Part shown: in pieces, positions 26,670 to 36,167 of the stretch | How positions within the stretch are numbered: position 1 is the first letter of the stretch | Layout: every line of letters begins with the position of its first letter | NCBI RefSeq assembly: GCF_021602155.1 | Contig: NZ_BQHY01000018.1 | Coordinates: 1 to 64,000, forward strand | Length of the DNA: 64,000 nucleotides | Direction: 5' to 3' | Source of the DNA: Pseudomonas parakoreensis | GTDB lineage: Bacteria; Pseudomonadota; Gammaproteobacteria; Pseudomonadales; Pseudomonadaceae | Notes under the pieces: generated by a model | What the model saw: only the letters and a program-made list of their open reading frames with translations | What the model was told of the DNA's origin: nothing | The model's database searches: none | Made by a program: the position numbers and the translations under genes

Positions 26670-28094
26670 TTAGTGCTTGAACATCACATGCCGGACCGTG
26701 GTGTAGTCCTCCAGCCCATACATGGACATGTCCTTGCCATAACCGGACAATTTCTGACCGCCATGGGGCATTTCGCTGACGAGCATGAAGTGCGTGTTGA
26801 CCCAGGTGCAGCCGTACTGCAACCGCGCGGACAAGCGATGCGCGCGTCCGACGTCCGCCGTCCACACCGAGGAGGCGAGGCCGTAGTCCGAATCGTTGGC
26901 CCACTCCAGCGCCTGCGCTTCATCGGTGAACTTGGTTACCGACACCACCGGCCCGAATACTTCACGGCGCACGATTTCGTCATCCTGCTGCGCGTCGGCC
27001 AGCACCGTCGGTTCGAAGAAGAAGCCGTCGCCGTCCACAGCCTTGCCGCCGGTGATCAAGCGAATGTGCGGCTGCGCCACGGCACGTTCGACAAAACCAG
27101 CGACGCGGTCGCGATGTTGCGCAGTGATCAACGGCCCAAGCTCAGTCGATGGATCTTCCTGCAAGCCATACTTGATGCTGCTGACCGCCGCGCCGAGCTT
27201 CTCGACGAATTTTTCGTAAATGCCCTGCTGCGCATAGATCCGGCACGCGGCGGTGCAGTCCTGTCCGGCGTTGTAGAAACCAAAGGTGCGAATACCTTCC
27301 ACCGCAGCATCGATATCGGCGTCGTCGAAGATGATCACCGGCGCCTTGCCGCCCAGTTCCATGTGCAGGCGTTTGACGCTGTCGGCGGTGCTGGAAATGA
27401 TGTTCGAGCCTGTGGCAATCGAGCCGGTCAGCGACACCATGCGCACTTTCGGATGCGTGACCAACGGGCTGCCGACGGTAGGCCCACGCCCGAACACCAG
27501 ATTGAGTACACCGGCCGGGAAGATGTCCGACGCCAGTTCGGCCAGACGCAACGCGGTCAGCGGGGTTTGTTCCGACGGCTTGAGCACCACGGTATTACCG
27601 GCAGCGAGGGCCGGGGCGATTTTCCAGGCGACCATCATCAGCGGGTAGTTCCACGGCGCAATCGAGGCGATCACGCCCACCGGGTCGCGGCGAATCATTG
27701 AGGTGTGGCCGGGCAGGTATTCACCACCGGCCGAACCGCTCATGCAACGGCTGGCGCCGGCGAAGAAACGGAACACGTCGGCAATCGCTGGAATCTCATC
27801 GTTCAGCGCAGCGCTGTAGGGTTTGCCGCAGTTGTCGGATTCGAGTTTGGCCAGTTCTTCGCCGTGGGCTTCGATGGCGTCGGCGAGTTTGAGCAGCAGC
27901 AGCGAACGGTCTTTCGGCGTGGTCTGCGACCATTCGGCGAACGCGTTATCGGCGGCGCGCACGGCGGCATCGACCTGGGCCTCGGAGGCTTCATTGATTT
28001 CCACCAGTACGCTGCCGAGCGCCGGGTTGAGCACCGGTTGCGCCGGTCCTTCGCCGTTGACCAGGTGGCCGTTGATCAAGAGTCTGGTTTGCAT
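26670..28094 (-). CDS. Gamma-aminobutyraldehyde dehydrogenase (PatD/YdcW-like)
   Basis: This NAD-dependent enzyme would oxidise 4-aminobutanal to GABA in putrescine degradation. With the ATG at 28094 (GAGG upstream) it has 474 residues, the size of E. coli YdcW. The catalytic glutamate region ('[11 protein letters not shown]') and catalytic cysteine ('[12 protein letters not shown]') are intact. It is the last gene after ydcSTUV-like transporter genes, the same order as the E. coli ydc operon. A related enzyme is encoded at 32414-33901. Confidence 0.88.
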   Translation of the reverse strand: MQTRLLINGHLVNGEGPAQPVLNPALGSVLVEINEASEAQVDAAVRAADNAFAEWSQTTPKDRSLLLLKLADAIEAHGEELAKLESDNCGKPYSAALNDEIPAIADVFRFFAGASRCMSGSAGGEYLPGHTSMIRRDPVGVIASIAPWNYPLMMVAWKIAPALAAGNTVVLKPSEQTPLTALRLAELASDIFPAGVLNLVFGRGPTVGSPLVTHPKVRMVSLTGSIATGSNIISSTADSVKRLHMELGGKAPVIIFDDADIDAAVEGIRTFGFYNAGQDCTAACRIYAQQGIYEKFVEKLGAAVSSIKYGLQEDPSTELGPLITAQHRDRVAGFVERAVAQPHIRLITGGKAVDGDGFFFEPTVLADAQQDDEIVRREVFGPVVSVTKFTDEAQALEWANDSDYGLASSVWTADVGRAHRLSARLQYGCTWVNTHFMLVSEMPHGGQKLSGYGKDMSMYGLEDYTTVRHVMFKH

Positions 28095-28141
28095 TTCATT
28101 GTCCTCGCTAACACTTTTATTGTTCTGTCCGAATCGAGATC

Positions 28142-28236
28142 CCTGTGGGAGCGAGCTTGCTCGCGAAAGCGGTGCGCCAGTCGACATCAATGTTGGATGT
28201 CATGGCCTCTTCGCGAGCAAGCTCGCTCCCACAGGG
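28142..28236. repeat. REP-type palindrome pair, variant with 'GAGCGAGCTTGCTCGCGA'
   Basis: CCTGTGGGAGCGAGCTTGCT and its reverse complement bracket about 40 bp. It lies inside the transporter-dehydrogenase gene array, between the last permease gene and the dehydrogenase. Confidence 0.85.
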
Positions 28237-28258
28237 GGAAAGTGGTGTCTGTCATGAA

Positions 28259-29068
28259 TTATTTGCCACCGCTACCGGCGACACTCTCGCCACCCCGGGT
28301 CAGGTAATACGCTCCTAGGATCGGCAGCATGGTCACCATCATCACCAGCATCGCGACGACATTGGTCACCGGCACGTCTCGAGGACGGCTGAGTTGATTG
28401 AGCAACCACAGCGGCAATGTGCGCTCATGCCCGGCGGTAAACGTGGTGACGATGATTTCGTCGAACGACAGCGCAAAGGCGAGCATGCCGCCGGCCAACA
28501 GCGCCGAGCCGAGGTTCGGCAGGATGATGTAGCGGAAGGTCTGCCAGCCATCGGCACCCAGATCCATCGAGGCCTCGATCAGACTGTGCGAAGTGCGGCG
28601 CAGGCGGGCGATGACGTTGTTGTAGACGATCACCACGCAGAACGTCGCGTGACCAACAATGATGGTGAACATCCCCGGCTCGATCCCCAGCGTCTTGAAC
28701 GTCGCCAGCAGCGCGATCCCGGTGATGATCCCCGGCAACGCAATCGGCAAGATCAGCATCAGCGAAATACCCTGCTTGCCGAAGAAGTCCCGGCGATACA
28801 GCGCGGCTGAAGCCAATGTGCCGAGCACCATCGCGATCAACGTGGCAATGGCGGCAATCTGCAACGAGAGCTTGATCGCCTCCAGCACATCCGGGCGCGA
28901 AAACGCGACGCTGAACCAGTGCAGGGTGAAGCCCTTTGGCGGAAAGCTGAACGCCGCTTCCTCGGTGTTGAAGGCGTAAAGGAAGATGATCAGGATCGGG
29001 AAGTGCAGAAACACCAACCCGCCCCAGGCTGCGATGCGCAGACCGAGAGAGGCTTTTTCAGAGTGCAT
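28259..29068 (-). CDS. ABC transporter inner-membrane subunit (YdcV/PotC-like)
   Basis: The 269-residue product has about six membrane segments and the coupling-helix motif '[20 protein letters not shown]' that docks to the ATPase. It belongs to the spermidine/putrescine-type permeases. Its start overlaps the end of the other permease gene by 11 bases. Confidence 0.9.
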   Translation of the reverse strand: MHSEKASLGLRIAAWGGLVFLHFPILIIFLYAFNTEEAAFSFPPKGFTLHWFSVAFSRPDVLEAIKLSLQIAAIATLIAMVLGTLASAALYRRDFFGKQGISLMLILPIALPGIITGIALLATFKTLGIEPGMFTIIVGHATFCVVIVYNNVIARLRRTSHSLIEASMDLGADGWQTFRYIILPNLGSALLAGGMLAFALSFDEIIVTTFTAGHERTLPLWLLNQLSRPRDVPVTNVVAMLVMMVTMLPILGAYYLTRGGESVAGSGGK

Positions 29069-29993
29069 CGAAGGCCCCCAGTCGTTTGACGATGGACAGG
29101 TAAATGGCGATCAACACAATCGGCACCAGCGTGAACGCCGCCGCCATCGGCATGTTGCCGATCGCGCCTTGCTGGGCGTAGACCATGCTGCCGACGAAGT
29201 AGCCCGGCGGCCCCACCAGTTGCGGCACGATGAAGTCGCCCAGGGTCAGCGAAAACGTGAAGATCGAGCCGGCAGCAATACCGGGCACCGACAGCGGCAG
29301 AATCACCTGCATGAAGGTCTGGCGCGGCTTGGCCCCGAGGTCGGCGGAGGCCTGCAGCAGCGACGGCGGCAGGCGCTCCAGCGAGGCCTGAATCGGCAGG
29401 ATCATGAACGGCAACCAGATATAGACAAAGACCATGAAGCGCCCCAGATGCGAGGTCGACAAGGTGCTGCCGCCGACGCCGGGAATCCCCAGAACGAACT
29501 GCAACACCGGCTCCAGCCCCAGATGCTGCACGAACCACTGCGCCACGCCGCCCTTGGCCAGCAGCAACGTCCACGCATAGGCCTTGACGATGTAACTGGC
29601 CCACATCGGCAGCATCACCGCGATGTAGAAAAACGCCTTGGTCTTGCCCGTGGTGTAGCGCGCCATGTAATAGGCAATCGGGAACGCGACGATGGCGCTG
29701 GCGATCGACACCATGATGGCCATGCTCAGCGTGCGCAGGATGATGTCGAAGTTCGACGGCTGGAACAGCGCGGCAAAATTGGCCAGGGTCAGGTCAGGGG
29801 TGACCGCCATGGTGAAGTCGTCGAAGGTGTAGAAACCCTGCCACAACAGCACCAGCAGCGAGCCGAGGTAGATCGCGCCAAACCACAGCAATGGTGGTAC
29901 CAGCAGCAGCGACAGATACAGATTCGGCTTGCGATAGAGCAGGTTGGAAAATCGCCGCAAGGGCGGTGCTTGAGTCATTGCGAGCGTGCTCAT
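29058..29993 (-). CDS. ABC transporter inner-membrane subunit (YdcU/PotB-like)
   Basis: The 311-residue product has about six membrane segments and the EAA-type motif '[20 protein letters not shown]'. The ATG at 29993 lies one base after the ATPase gene stop; the longer frame to 30029 would overlap that gene. It forms the membrane channel together with the YdcV-like subunit. Confidence 0.9.
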   Translation of the reverse strand: MSTLAMTQAPPLRRFSNLLYRKPNLYLSLLLVPPLLWFGAIYLGSLLVLLWQGFYTFDDFTMAVTPDLTLANFAALFQPSNFDIILRTLSMAIMVSIASAIVAFPIAYYMARYTTGKTKAFFYIAVMLPMWASYIVKAYAWTLLLAKGGVAQWFVQHLGLEPVLQFVLGIPGVGGSTLSTSHLGRFMVFVYIWLPFMILPIQASLERLPPSLLQASADLGAKPRQTFMQVILPLSVPGIAAGSIFTFSLTLGDFIVPQLVGPPGYFVGSMVYAQQGAIGNMPMAAAFTLVPIVLIAIYLSIVKRLGAFDAL

Positions 29994-29994
29994 C

Positions 29995-31032
29995 TCACAC
30001 CCCGCTCGAGACAGTGTCGTGCAGCGCAATCATGGCTTCCCGCGCCCAGCGTGCACGCAGACGCTGGCCGGTCTGGTGCTGCGCGCTGCTGTCGATCCAC
30101 TGATTGTTGGCGTGGCTGACGCTCAGGTTCTGGCCGTTTTCCAGGGTCAGTTCATAGCGCGTCGCGCTGCCCTGATACTGGATGTCATGCAGCACGCCAC
30201 TGACTTCGATTTCGTGGCTGGCCAGCGGGCCGTCGGCGAAGCGCACGTGCTCGGGGCGAATCGAAAACGGCTGCGGATGGCCGCTGAGCTGGCGCGCCAG
30301 ATCGCCGCGAATCACGTTGGAAGTGCCGACGAATTCGGCGACGAAGGTGGTGGTCGGTTTCATGTACAGATTGCGCGGGGTGTCGACCTGTTCGATGCGG
30401 CCCTTGTTGAACACCGCCACGCGGTCGGACATCGACAGCGCCTCGGTCTGGTCGTGTGTGACGAAGATGAAGGTAATGCCGAGCTGGCGTTGCAGCTTCT
30501 TCAGTTCGCTCTGCATCTGCTCGCGCAGTTTCAGGTCGAGGGCGCCGAGCGGCTCGTCGAGCAGCAGCACGCGCGGGCGATTGACCAAGGCGCGGGCGAG
30601 GGCGACACGCTGGCGCTGACCGCCGGACAACTGCACCGGTTTGCGCGCGCCATAACCACTGAGCGCGACCATGTCCAACGCCTCTTCGGCGCGCTTGTGG
30701 CGCTCGGTTTTACTCACGCCTTTGACCTTCAAGCCGTAGGCGACGTTGTCCAGCACGTTCATGTGCGGGAACAGCGCGTAGTCCTGGAAGACGGTGTTTA
30801 CATCACGTTGATACGGCGGCAGACCGGCCGCTTCAGCGCCGTGAATGCGGATCGAGCCGGCGCTCGGTTGTTCGAACCCGGCGATCAGGCGCAGGCAGGT
30901 GGTTTTGCCCGAGCCGGATGGGCCGAGCATGGAAAAGAACTCGCCGTCCTGGATATCGATGGAAACCCGGTCAACGGCCTTCACCTCGCCGAACTGCCGG
31001 GAAACGTTGGTGAACTGGACTGCAAGCGTCAT
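29995..31032 (-). CDS. Polyamine-type ABC transporter ATPase (YdcT/PotA-like)
   Basis: The 345-residue product has Walker A 'GPSGSGKTT', the signature 'LSGGQRQRVALARALV', Walker B 'LLLDEPLGALD' and the switch histidine ('FVTHDQTEALSMSD'). A C-terminal TOBE-type regulatory region follows, typical of PotA-group proteins. It energises uptake by the adjacent permease pair. Confidence 0.93.
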   Translation of the reverse strand: MTLAVQFTNVSRQFGEVKAVDRVSIDIQDGEFFSMLGPSGSGKTTCLRLIAGFEQPSAGSIRIHGAEAAGLPPYQRDVNTVFQDYALFPHMNVLDNVAYGLKVKGVSKTERHKRAEEALDMVALSGYGARKPVQLSGGQRQRVALARALVNRPRVLLLDEPLGALDLKLREQMQSELKKLQRQLGITFIFVTHDQTEALSMSDRVAVFNKGRIEQVDTPRNLYMKPTTTFVAEFVGTSNVIRGDLARQLSGHPQPFSIRPEHVRFADGPLASHEIEVSGVLHDIQYQGSATRYELTLENGQNLSVSHANNQWIDSSAQHQTGQRLRARWAREAMIALHDTVSSGV

Positions 31033-31085
31033 GGTGCGGTGCTCCGGTAAAGCAGGCTTTCAAAGAATGATCAGGTGTTGCGTCG

Positions 31086-31164
31086 AAAAGATCGCAGCCT
31101 GCGGCAGCTCCTATAGGAGAGCGGTGTCCATTGATGTAGGAGCTGCCGCAGGCTGCGATCTTTT
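31086..31164. repeat. REP-type palindrome pair inside the transporter operon
   Basis: AAAAGATCGCAGCCTGCGGC and its reverse complement bracket about 25 bp. It lies between the binding-protein gene and the ATPase gene, 14 bases past the stop of the former. Confidence 0.9.
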
Positions 31165-31178
31165 GATCTTGAAAGGGC

Positions 31179-32330
31179 TTACCTGCCGCCCATGATCGCG
31201 ATGTAGTCCTGGGTCCAGCGGCTGTACGGCACGAATTTGCCGCCTTCAGCCTGCGGGGTTTTCCAGAAGGCGATCTTGTCGAACTGGTCGAAGCCATTGG
31301 TCTTGCAACCCTCGGCGCCGAGCAGTTCGCTTTCCTTGCACGCTGCCGGCACGGCTGGCAGCGAACCAAACCACGCCGCCACGTCACCCTGGACTTTCGG
31401 CTGCAGTGACCAGTCCATCCACTTGTACGCGCAGTTCGGGTGCTTGGCCTCGGCGTGCAGCATGGTGGTGTCGGCCCAACCGGTGGCGCCTTCTTTCGGA
31501 ATGGTCGAGGCAATCGGCTGTTTCTCATTGATCAGGCCGTTGACCTGATACGGCCAGGCACTCGACGCCACCACACCTTCGTTCTTGAAGTCGCTCATCT
31601 GCACCGTGGTGTCATGCCAGTAGCGGTGGATCAATGGCTGCTGCGCACGCAACAGATCGAGCACCGCTTTGTACTGTGCTTCGGTCAATTGATACGGATC
31701 CTTGATCCCCAGCTCAGGCTTGGCGGTTTTCAGGTACAGCGCCGCATCAGCGATGTAGATCGGCCCGTCATAGGCCTGCACGCGGCCCTTGTTCGGCTTG
31801 CCGTCGGGGAAGTTCTGCGCGTCGAACAGCACATTCCAGCTGGTCGGCGGCGTCTTGAACACGTTGGTGTTGTACATCAGCACGTTCGGGCCCCACTGAT
31901 ACGGGGTGCCGTAGGTCTGCTTGTTGACCACGTACCAAGGCGCATCTTTCAGGCGTGGATCGAGGGTGTTCCAGTTCGGGATCAACGCGGTGTTGATCGG
32001 TTGCACGCGTTTGCCGACGATCAAGCGCAACGACGCATCACCGGACGCGGTGACTAGGTCGTAACCGCCCTTGGCCATCAGGCTGACCATTTCGTCGGAG
32101 GTGGCGGCAGTCTTCACATTGACCTTGCAGCCGGTTTCTTTTTCGAAACCGGTGACCCAGTCGTAAGCCTTGTCGCTCTCGCCACGTTCGATGTAGCCGG
32201 GCCAGGCCACGATATCCAGCTGACCTTCGCCGGCGCCGACGGCCTTCAGCGGCTCGGCGGCTTGCAGGCTGGCGCTGGCCAACAGGGCCGTGGTGATTGC
32301 ACTGAGCAGTGCGGTCTTGTGCACGAACAT
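31179..32330 (-). CDS. Polyamine-type ABC transporter substrate-binding protein (YdcS/PotD-like)
   Basis: The 383-residue precursor has a signal peptide (about residues 1-24, ending 'SLQA') and a PotD-type binding fold ('LDIVAWPGYIERGE', 'YDLVTASGDASLRL', 'YGTPYQWGPNVLMYN'). It should bind putrescine, spermidine or a related compound in the periplasm. It is first in the transporter gene order, ahead of the ATPase and two permeases. Confidence 0.9.
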   Translation of the reverse strand: MFVHKTALLSAITTALLASASLQAAEPLKAVGAGEGQLDIVAWPGYIERGESDKAYDWVTGFEKETGCKVNVKTAATSDEMVSLMAKGGYDLVTASGDASLRLIVGKRVQPINTALIPNWNTLDPRLKDAPWYVVNKQTYGTPYQWGPNVLMYNTNVFKTPPTSWNVLFDAQNFPDGKPNKGRVQAYDGPIYIADAALYLKTAKPELGIKDPYQLTEAQYKAVLDLLRAQQPLIHRYWHDTTVQMSDFKNEGVVASSAWPYQVNGLINEKQPIASTIPKEGATGWADTTMLHAEAKHPNCAYKWMDWSLQPKVQGDVAAWFGSLPAVPAACKESELLGAEGCKTNGFDQFDKIAFWKTPQAEGGKFVPYSRWTQDYIAIMGGR

Positions 32331-32413
32331 GGTTGAACCCTCTTCTTTAAATTATGGTCGGGGCAGTTGTGAACGCGGTGCAGCATGCCGTTGGCGGCTT
32401 GTTATTAGCGTAG

Positions 32414-33901
32414 TCAGAGATGCTGGCCGTGGCGGGCCATGATGTGCCGCACCACGCTGTAGTCCTGCAGCGAATCACTGGACAAGTCTTTGCCGTATCC
32501 GGAACGTTTCAGTCCGCCGTGGGGCATTTCGCTGACCAGCATGAAATGGCTGTTGATCCAGGTGCAGCCGTACTGCAAGCGGGCGGCGACCTGCATTGCC
32601 TTGTCCAGATTCTGTGTCCACACCGACGAGGCGAGGCCGTATTCGGAGTCGTTGGCCCACTCCACCGCTTGTGCGAGTTCGTCGAAACGGGTCACGGTCA
32701 CCACCGGGCCGAACACTTCGCGCTGGACGATTTCATCCGTTTGCTTGCAACCGGCCAGCAGCGTCGGCTGGTAAAAGAACCCGGCGCCGGAATGCACCGC
32801 CGCGCCGGTCACCCGCTCGATGTGCGGCTGGCCGAGGGCGCGTTCGACGAAACTGGCGACGCGGTCGCGCTGGCGGGTACTGATCAGCGGGCCGATCTCG
32901 TTGTCGGCATCGCGCTTGCCGGCGAAGCGCAGGCTGCTGACTGCCGCACCCAGTTCGGCAACCAGTTTGTCGTGAATCCCGGCTTGCGCGTAGATGCGGC
33001 ACGCGGCGGTGCAGTCCTGACCGGCGTTGTAGTAACCGTAGGTGCGCACGCCGTCGACCACCGCTTGCAGGTCGGCGTCGTTGCAGACGATCACCGGGGC
33101 TTTGCCGCCGAGTTCCAGATGCGTGCGCTTGAGGGTTTTTGCAGCGGCTTGCAGGATTTTCTGCCCGGTGACGATATCGCCGGTCAGCGAGACCATGCGC
33201 ACCTTGGCATGTCCGACCAGATGGCTGCCGACGCCTTCACCACCACCGCAGAGGATGTTGATCACCCCGCGCGGCAGGATCTCGGCCAGCGCTGGCGCCA
33301 GCGCGAGGATCGACAACGGTGTGTGTTCCGAGGGTTTGAACACCAGCGTATTGCCAGCGGCGAGGGCCGGAGCGATTTTCCACGCGGCCATCATGATCGG
33401 GTAGTTCCACGGCGCAATCGAGGCGACGACCCCAATCGGATCGCGGCGCACCATGCTGGTGTAGCCCGGCAGGTATTCGCCGCTGAGCTGACCGGTCTGG
33501 CAGCGTACGGCACCGGCAAAGAAGCGGAACACATCGACAGTCGCAGTCAGGTCGTCCTGCCGCGCCAGGTGCAGCGGCTTGCCGCAATTCAGCGCTTCGA
33601 GGCGGGCGAGGTGATCGGCGTGTTTTTCCACCGCGTTGGCGATGTCCAGCAACAGATTCGAGCGTTGTTGCGGTGTGGTGCGCGACCATTCGGCAAACGC
33701 GCGGTGGGCGGCGAGAATCGCGGTTTCGACCTGCTCGGTGCTGGCCTCGGCGATGTGGGTGAGGATTTCACCGGTGGCCGGGTTAAGGATCGGTTCGACA
33801 AAACCCTGCCCGGCGACCAGTTCGCCGTCGATCAGCAACGCGGTACACATCGGGGTCTGCACGCCAGCCATTTTCCGCGATCTCTTTTCTTGTGTGGTCA
33901 T
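32414..33901 (-). CDS. Second aminobutyraldehyde-dehydrogenase-like enzyme
   Basis: The product is an NAD-dependent aldehyde dehydrogenase closely similar along its whole length to the enzyme at 26670-28094. It keeps the same catalytic glutamate ('[11 protein letters not shown]') and cysteine ('[12 protein letters not shown]') regions and the same C-terminal motif ('YGKDLSSDSLQDYSVVRHIM'). The ATG at 33901 has GGAG 5 bases upstream and gives 495 residues. Later ATGs (33871, 33850) would fit the family length better but lack ribosome sites. It lies 83 bp upstream of the binding-protein gene on the same strand. Confidence 0.85.
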   Translation of the reverse strand: MTTQEKRSRKMAGVQTPMCTALLIDGELVAGQGFVEPILNPATGEILTHIAEASTEQVETAILAAHRAFAEWSRTTPQQRSNLLLDIANAVEKHADHLARLEALNCGKPLHLARQDDLTATVDVFRFFAGAVRCQTGQLSGEYLPGYTSMVRRDPIGVVASIAPWNYPIMMAAWKIAPALAAGNTLVFKPSEHTPLSILALAPALAEILPRGVINILCGGGEGVGSHLVGHAKVRMVSLTGDIVTGQKILQAAAKTLKRTHLELGGKAPVIVCNDADLQAVVDGVRTYGYYNAGQDCTAACRIYAQAGIHDKLVAELGAAVSSLRFAGKRDADNEIGPLISTRQRDRVASFVERALGQPHIERVTGAAVHSGAGFFYQPTLLAGCKQTDEIVQREVFGPVVTVTRFDELAQAVEWANDSEYGLASSVWTQNLDKAMQVAARLQYGCTWINSHFMLVSEMPHGGLKRSGYGKDLSSDSLQDYSVVRHIMARHGQHL

Positions 33902-34001
33902 TGTGGCTCCCATGCCCGGGAGCCGACCGTCTTATAGATGCAGCAAGACTAGTGCGCGGCTCCGAGGTCGACAAATTCTAAATACTGAAGGTGGCATTCG
34001 A

Positions 34002-34916
34002 TTAAATAGATGGCTTGCGTCCGCCGTGCGGTTGCTCGCGGGCCACGGTCAGGAATGGATCGACCAGAGCGGGGCGCGCTGTCCCACGGCGCCAGGCCAG
34101 ACCGACGTCGAGGGTCTGGTTGAGGTCGGCAATCGGCCGTGCTTCGATGATGTCGCCCTCCAGTGACCATGGGCGGTACGTCATGTCCGGCTGGATCGAC
34201 ACGCCCAGGCCGGCTGCGACGAGACTTCGTACCGCCTCTGTGGAGGCGGTTCTGAGGGTAATTTTCGGTTGCAGCCCGGCACCGCGCCACAGGCGTTGGG
34301 CATTGCGATCCATCTCGTCGACGTTCAGTTGAATCAGCGGTTCGCGGGCAACATCGGCGAGATTGATGCTGTCGTGCTCCAGCAGCGGATGCTGGGCCGG
34401 CAGCCACAGACGGTGCGGCGAGTGAGTCAGCACTTCGGTTTGCAAGGCGTGGCGGTCTTCGAGGTTGGACAGGATCAGCACGCCGACATCGATCTCGCCG
34501 CTGACCAGCAAGTGTTCGATGTACGGCCGCTCGTCCTCCATCACCCGGATCTCGACATTGGGATAGGCGCGCTGAAAACGGGTGAGCAAATCGGCGAGGT
34601 AATAACCGGCCACCAGACTGGTCACGCCGACAATCAACTGCCCGGCCACTTGGTCGGTGCTTTGTTGCAGGCTGCGCTTGGCGTTATCCACCGTTGCCAG
34701 AATCAGATGCGCCTGGCGCAGGAATTGATGACCCTGATGAGTCAAGGTCATGCCCTTGGCGTGACGGTTGAACAGGCTGACGCCGATTTCCTCTTCCAGT
34801 TGCTGAATGGCGAGGGTCAGGGTCGATTGGGAAATAAACGCGGTTTGCGCGGCGGCGGAAATCGAGCCGGTCTCGGCCACCGCGATGAAGTGACGGATCT
34901 GACGCAGGGTCATCAT
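34002..34916 (-). CDS. LysR-family transcriptional regulator
   Basis: The 304-residue product has an N-terminal winged helix ('TGSISAAAQTAFISQSTLTL') and a LysR substrate-binding domain. It lies 100 bp upstream of the aldehyde dehydrogenase and transporter genes on the same strand, so it is a likely regulator of the polyamine block. The co-inducer is unknown. Confidence 0.88.
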   Translation of the reverse strand: MMTLRQIRHFIAVAETGSISAAAQTAFISQSTLTLAIQQLEEEIGVSLFNRHAKGMTLTHQGHQFLRQAHLILATVDNAKRSLQQSTDQVAGQLIVGVTSLVAGYYLADLLTRFQRAYPNVEIRVMEDERPYIEHLLVSGEIDVGVLILSNLEDRHALQTEVLTHSPHRLWLPAQHPLLEHDSINLADVAREPLIQLNVDEMDRNAQRLWRGAGLQPKITLRTASTEAVRSLVAAGLGVSIQPDMTYRPWSLEGDIIEARPIADLNQTLDVGLAWRRGTARPALVDPFLTVAREQPHGGRKPSI

Positions 34917-35092
34917 GGAAAGGTACCCGGTGGGCGGTTTTTATCGATTGGCCTGAGTGTATATCGATTTTCACGAAGGGCCTGCGCTTGCTGAGCAACA
35001 TCTGGAAGCACACTTGCGGGCAGGGCCAGGGCACTTTCGAACTAGGCTGAGGGCCTGATAGATCCGGATAACCCCTGTTTTGGAGGCGGAAC

Positions 35093-35815
35093 ATGAACAC
35101 CCGTGGATTGCTCGACCAACTACTCAAATCCGGCCAGGATCTGTTGCAGAACAAGGCCGGCGGCGCGCAGAACAAACCGGCGGCTGGCGGCCTGGGCGGT
35201 TTGCTTGGTGGGTCTTCAGGCTCAGGGGCGCTGGGAGGTCTGCTGTCGGGAGCCGGCGGTGGTGCGCTGGCGGCCGGAGCGATGGGGCTGCTTCTCGGCA
35301 ACAAGAAAGTACGCAAGGTCGGCGGCAAAGTCGCGATCTACGGCGGCCTCGCAGCACTGGGTGTGCTGGCCTACAAGGCCTACGGCAACTGGAACGCGCA
35401 AAAAGGCACCGCCCCACAAACCGAACCGCAAACCCTCGATCGCTTGCCACCGGCGCAAGCCGAGCAACACAGCCAGGCCATTCTCAAAGCACTGGTCGCC
35501 GCTGCAAAGGCTGATGGCCATATCGATGATCGCGAGCGCCAATTGATCGAAGGCGAATTCATCAAACTCGACAACGATCAGGAACTGCAACACTGGCTGC
35601 ACGCCGAACTCAACAAACCCCTCGACCCAAGCGACGTCGCCCGCGCCGCGAGTACGCCGGAGATGGCGGCGGAAATGTACATCGCCAGCGTGATGCTGGT
35701 GGATGAGGAGAGCTTTATGGAAAAGGCGTATCTGGAGGAACTGGCCAAGCAACTGAAGCTGGAGCCGGGGTTGAAGGTAGAACTGGAGAATCAGGTGCGC
35801 CAGGTATCGCTGTAG
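35093..35815 (+). CDS. DUF533 (YebE-like) membrane protein with a TerB-like domain
   Basis: The 240-residue product has a Gly/Ala-rich N-terminal half with one or two weak hydrophobic stretches (about residues 50-68 and 80-95). A C-terminal TerB-like helical domain follows, with 'AAAKADGHIDDRERQLI', the usual acidic metal-site motif of that fold. YebE-type proteins are envelope-stress associated; the function is not established. The ATG has GGAGGCGGA upstream. Confidence 0.85.
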   Translation: MNTRGLLDQLLKSGQDLLQNKAGGAQNKPAAGGLGGLLGGSSGSGALGGLLSGAGGGALAAGAMGLLLGNKKVRKVGGKVAIYGGLAALGVLAYKAYGNWNAQKGTAPQTEPQTLDRLPPAQAEQHSQAILKALVAAAKADGHIDDRERQLIEGEFIKLDNDQELQHWLHAELNKPLDPSDVARAASTPEMAAEMYIASVMLVDEESFMEKAYLEELAKQLKLEPGLKVELENQVRQVSL

Positions 35816-35838
35816 AACTGCCTGAACACGGTATTCAT

Positions 35839-35915
35839 GTAGGAGCTGCGGTACGCTGCGATCTTTTGATTTTTTAAGCCAACAGCAAAAGATCGCAGCG
35901 TGCCGCAGCTCCTAC
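35839..35915. repeat. REP-type palindrome pair, variant of the first family
   Basis: GTAGGAGCTGCGGTACGCTG and its near reverse complement. The stem carries compensating changes relative to other copies (GGTACGC in one arm, GCGTGCC in the other), so pairing is largely kept. Confidence 0.85.
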
Positions 35916-36167
35916 AAGGTTTTGGGCCAGACGCCGAAGCCTGCTCACGATTGCGTTTTCAGCCGCGCATCCACAGCAATGGCCGATCCAGCGCCCCTTT
36001 TTGCCGTTCCATCACTGGCACGCCAGCCCCGGATTGTCGGACAGTCCCACCCCAGAGCCTCCCGGCCATCCATGCCTGGCAGGCCCGAGGGTTAAAAAGC
36101 GTCTTATAAATGAAACACCGCCCTCGGCTATACTCCCCGCATTTCGACTTAGGCACGAGGAATCACT

